In this document: piece by piece, positions 62,235-64,000 of the stretch | Layout: each line of letters begins with the position of its first letter | How positions within the stretch are numbered: the stretch's first letter is position 1 | Assembly (NCBI GenBank): GCA_003153555.1 | Contig: PLZS01000078.1 | Coordinates: 21,256 to 85,255 of the forward strand | Origin: Candidatus Melainabacteria bacterium | GTDB taxonomy: Bacteria; Cyanobacteriota; Vampirovibrionia; Obscuribacterales; Obscuribacteraceae | Reading direction: 5' to 3' | DNA: 64,000 nucleotides | Notes under the pieces: model-generated | What the model saw: only the letters and a program-made list of their open reading frames with translations | What the model was told of the DNA's origin: nothing | Databases searched by the model: none | Position numbers and translations under genes: made by a program

Positions 62235-63689
62235 ATGAACCAAGAATTGCAAAAGAGTAGCGATAGCCTCAGTCTTAACGAATCCCGTGAAGGGAATTCT
62301 TTCGCTAACAGAGAGCAATTAGTCTCCGGCTTTAATGACCTACCAAGCAATCACTCGGTCGATCAGAGTCTCCAGATGCAACAAAATGGTGAGCTAAGCT
62401 TTGCTCCAATGGCAGATGACAATTTAGCTTCCTCAGTGATGGGCGACTCTATTTTCCAACAGCCAAGAAATATGCCGGGCGGAGTTTTCTCGATCACCGA
62501 TAGTACTACTTCAGACGCAGCATCAACAGATAGCAGGCCTGGTCAGAGTGAATCGGATGTGAAAAATTTGTTCGGCAGAATGGCCAGATACACCGATACT
62601 GAGCCTGATCAGGAAGGTGGCGTTGGCAAAAACACGAGAGCAGATCGCAATGACGCTTCCACACCGGCAGGTGAAAACGGCACTGATAGTGCTTCGGACG
62701 TGCAAAAACTGATCAACAAAATGGGCAAGTATGACAAATCATTGGCAGGGGACTTTGCTAATAGCGCAGACGGCGGTGCTTCGGTACTGGCTTCAGCCAT
62801 GTCTCTTCAGGAGCAGATGCTGACGGATCCGAACCTAGCTCAAGATGCAAAACTTGATGGCTCTATGCTGAAGATGGACAAACAGCTTGCCAGCTTGATT
62901 AGCACCATGCCAGGCGGAGAGCAGATGATGAGCCAAATGATGCAGTCCGAGCAACAGTCTCTGGCAACTTTGGAAGGTGGCGCTGTTACGCCACCACCGA
63001 TCGAACCCCCTATTGAACCACCACCACCCCAACCAGTACCACCACCGGAACAACCTCCAGCTCCTCCTCCCGAGCAGCCACCAGCTCCTACTCCAACGCC
63101 CAATCCAACGCCCAATCCAACCCCCGGCACTGATATGTCTTCGATATTTCAGCAAGGAGATTCAGGTGTTTCCTCCGTGCAGATGCAACACGCTATAGAC
63201 ATCGCAAACGCCCTGCCCGAGGACATGAAACAAACACTGCTGGCGAACGGTGGTGTGAGTCTTTCAGTGTTGAGTGGCTTCAACGGTGGACCCCAGGGTC
63301 AGAACAGCGGAACTACCGGAGACTTCTACGCAGACAGCGGCATGGCGGATCAAGCTGAAGTCCACGAACTCTACGAAATGTATGGGCAAATAAGTAATGG
63401 TGGAGCTGGAAGTTGGAGCGATTCGAAAGCTGTGTCTTTGGCCGATGCGGGCATGAATGCGGCTGGTCCATCGGTGAACAACGAAGGCGACTTAAACGAC
63501 ACTGTTGGTAACAACCAAGGAGATGGCGATCATATGAGTAACGCCTTTACCGCCGACTTTTTTGCTACCCATCCTGGACTGAATCAGGATTCATACGGTC
63601 AGGATACTCTGGCACTAACAGCCCAGGACGATCCAGCACTAGTCGCCTACATCGCGCAAGCACAGGGTCTTACCAACGCCAGCGCTTAA
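62235..63689 (+). CDS. Hypothetical protein with proline-rich linker
   Basis: A 484-residue protein without a signal peptide. The N-terminal half is polar, with two similar blocks 50 residues apart (SDVKNLFGRMARYTDTEPDQ and SDVQKLINKMGKYDKSLAGD). A Pro-rich linker of about 45 residues (PPPIEPPIEPPPPQPVPP onward, then PTPNPTPNP) separates it from a Gly-, Asn- and Asp-rich C-terminal domain. That domain resembles an EF-hand-free hydrolase-like region (DFYADSGMADQAEVHELYEM) but I cannot name it. ATG with AAGGTGA ahead. The upstream phased repeats suggest control by a PhoB-type regulator. Confidence 0.65.
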   Translation: MNQELQKSSDSLSLNESREGNSFANREQLVSGFNDLPSNHSVDQSLQMQQNGELSFAPMADDNLASSVMGDSIFQQPRNMPGGVFSITDSTTSDAASTDSRPGQSESDVKNLFGRMARYTDTEPDQEGGVGKNTRADRNDASTPAGENGTDSASDVQKLINKMGKYDKSLAGDFANSADGGASVLASAMSLQEQMLTDPNLAQDAKLDGSMLKMDKQLASLISTMPGGEQMMSQMMQSEQQSLATLEGGAVTPPPIEPPIEPPPPQPVPPPEQPPAPPPEQPPAPTPTPNPTPNPTPGTDMSSIFQQGDSGVSSVQMQHAIDIANALPEDMKQTLLANGGVSLSVLSGFNGGPQGQNSGTTGDFYADSGMADQAEVHELYEMYGQISNGGAGSWSDSKAVSLADAGMNAAGPSVNNEGDLNDTVGNNQGDGDHMSNAFTADFFATHPGLNQDSYGQDTLALTAQDDPALVAYIAQAQGLTNASA

Positions 63690-63765
63690 CCTACAACCTT
63701 GAACCGTGGGAGCCACCATGGTCACATAAACCTTGACTGATAGTTTCATTGTTGGAGGATTGGAG

Positions 63766-64000
63766 ATGGATTTTGGTCTGGATATGAAGCACTCGGAAAA
63801 GCCTACTGCAAGATTGGGGGCGGATCCGGTTCAGCTTGTTCAATACGAGCATCGTTTTGAGCCATCGGACAGAATTGATCTACATGATGGAAATCCGCTA
63901 AAAGGAGCGCTTGCATTTGGCATCGATCTATCTAATCCTCAGGTGATGGCGCAAAGAGAACCTCTGACATTGCGTCCGGAATCAGGCGGTCAGCTTGTTG
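63766..64000 (+). CDS. Hypothetical protein, 5' part (runs off the window)
   Basis: An ATG with GGAGG 8 bases ahead opens a frame that stays open to the window edge (78 codons seen). It begins MDFGLDMKHSEKPTARLGAD and continues with a polar, Asp- and His-containing stretch (HRFEPSDRIDLHDGNPLKG). No family can be assigned. It starts 76 bases after the proline-rich protein and probably shares its transcript. Confidence 0.6.
   Translation, partial: MDFGLDMKHSEKPTARLGADPVQLVQYEHRFEPSDRIDLHDGNPLKGALAFGIDLSNPQVMAQREPLTLRPESGGQLV

Overview
The window is a moderate-GC bacterial chromosome segment. Its gene content suggests a Gram-negative heterotroph: FtsH, two-component systems, a giant alpha-2-macroglobulin-like surface protein, many Sec-secreted proteins, WG-repeat and TPR proteins, eukaryote-like Ser/Thr kinases and a TadE-like pseudopilin. 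This mix resembles non-photosynthetic Cyanobacteriota of the Obscuribacterales (Melainabacteria/Vampirovibrionia). That placement is inference from protein types only, as no rRNA or ribosomal protein gene is present.

Layout. (1) 1-21 kb is mostly intact. It holds a metallophosphoesterase, a CBS-like PLP enzyme, a three-gene WG-repeat/kinase/kinase operon, an overlapping NAMPT-PRPP synthetase pair (NAD salvage), a LysM-like protein, an S9 peptidase, a small secreted protein and the macroglobulin-like protein. (2) 21-36 kb is a decayed accessory zone: seven genes are each restored by one single-base change, and IS66 and SDR fragments, tandem repeats and a DUF433/DUF5615 toxin-antitoxin-like pair with a broken toxin lie among them. 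(3) 36-46 kb carries a CPCC protein, tRNA-Arg(TCG), a CHASE3 histidine kinase, phosphoglucomutase, FtsH, a HAD phosphatase and a GNAT acetyltransferase. (4) 46-55.5 kb is histidine biosynthesis in two convergent units. On the + strand hisD is followed by a kinase-fold protein and a HAD protein. On the - strand the order is hisG-hisH-hisF-hisA/I/E-aminotransferase, with HisA, HisI and HisE fused into one polypeptide. hisB is not in the window. (5) 55.5-64 kb has an sce7726-family protein, a secreted repeat protein, YjbQ, a HAMP-type histidine kinase, a TadE-like protein with a LecA-like C-terminus, an OmpR-type response regulator and two hypothetical proteins.

Main discoveries. Both histidine units begin with a short leader ORF carrying consecutive His codons (six in a row plus one before hisG; three in a row before hisD), each followed by a Rho-independent terminator. 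The hisG leader also shows the complete set of alternative pairings expected of a ribosome-mediated attenuator. A second regulatory signal is a set of TGCCA repeats at exact 11-bp phasing upstream of two genes for hypothetical proteins, with a weaker version before a third. This is the geometry used by OmpR/PhoB-type regulators, and one such regulator lies next to one of the sites. Other points of note are the HisA-HisI-HisE fusion, a DFG-to-DFN kinase, a tandem retropepsin-like gene and several interspersed repeat families.
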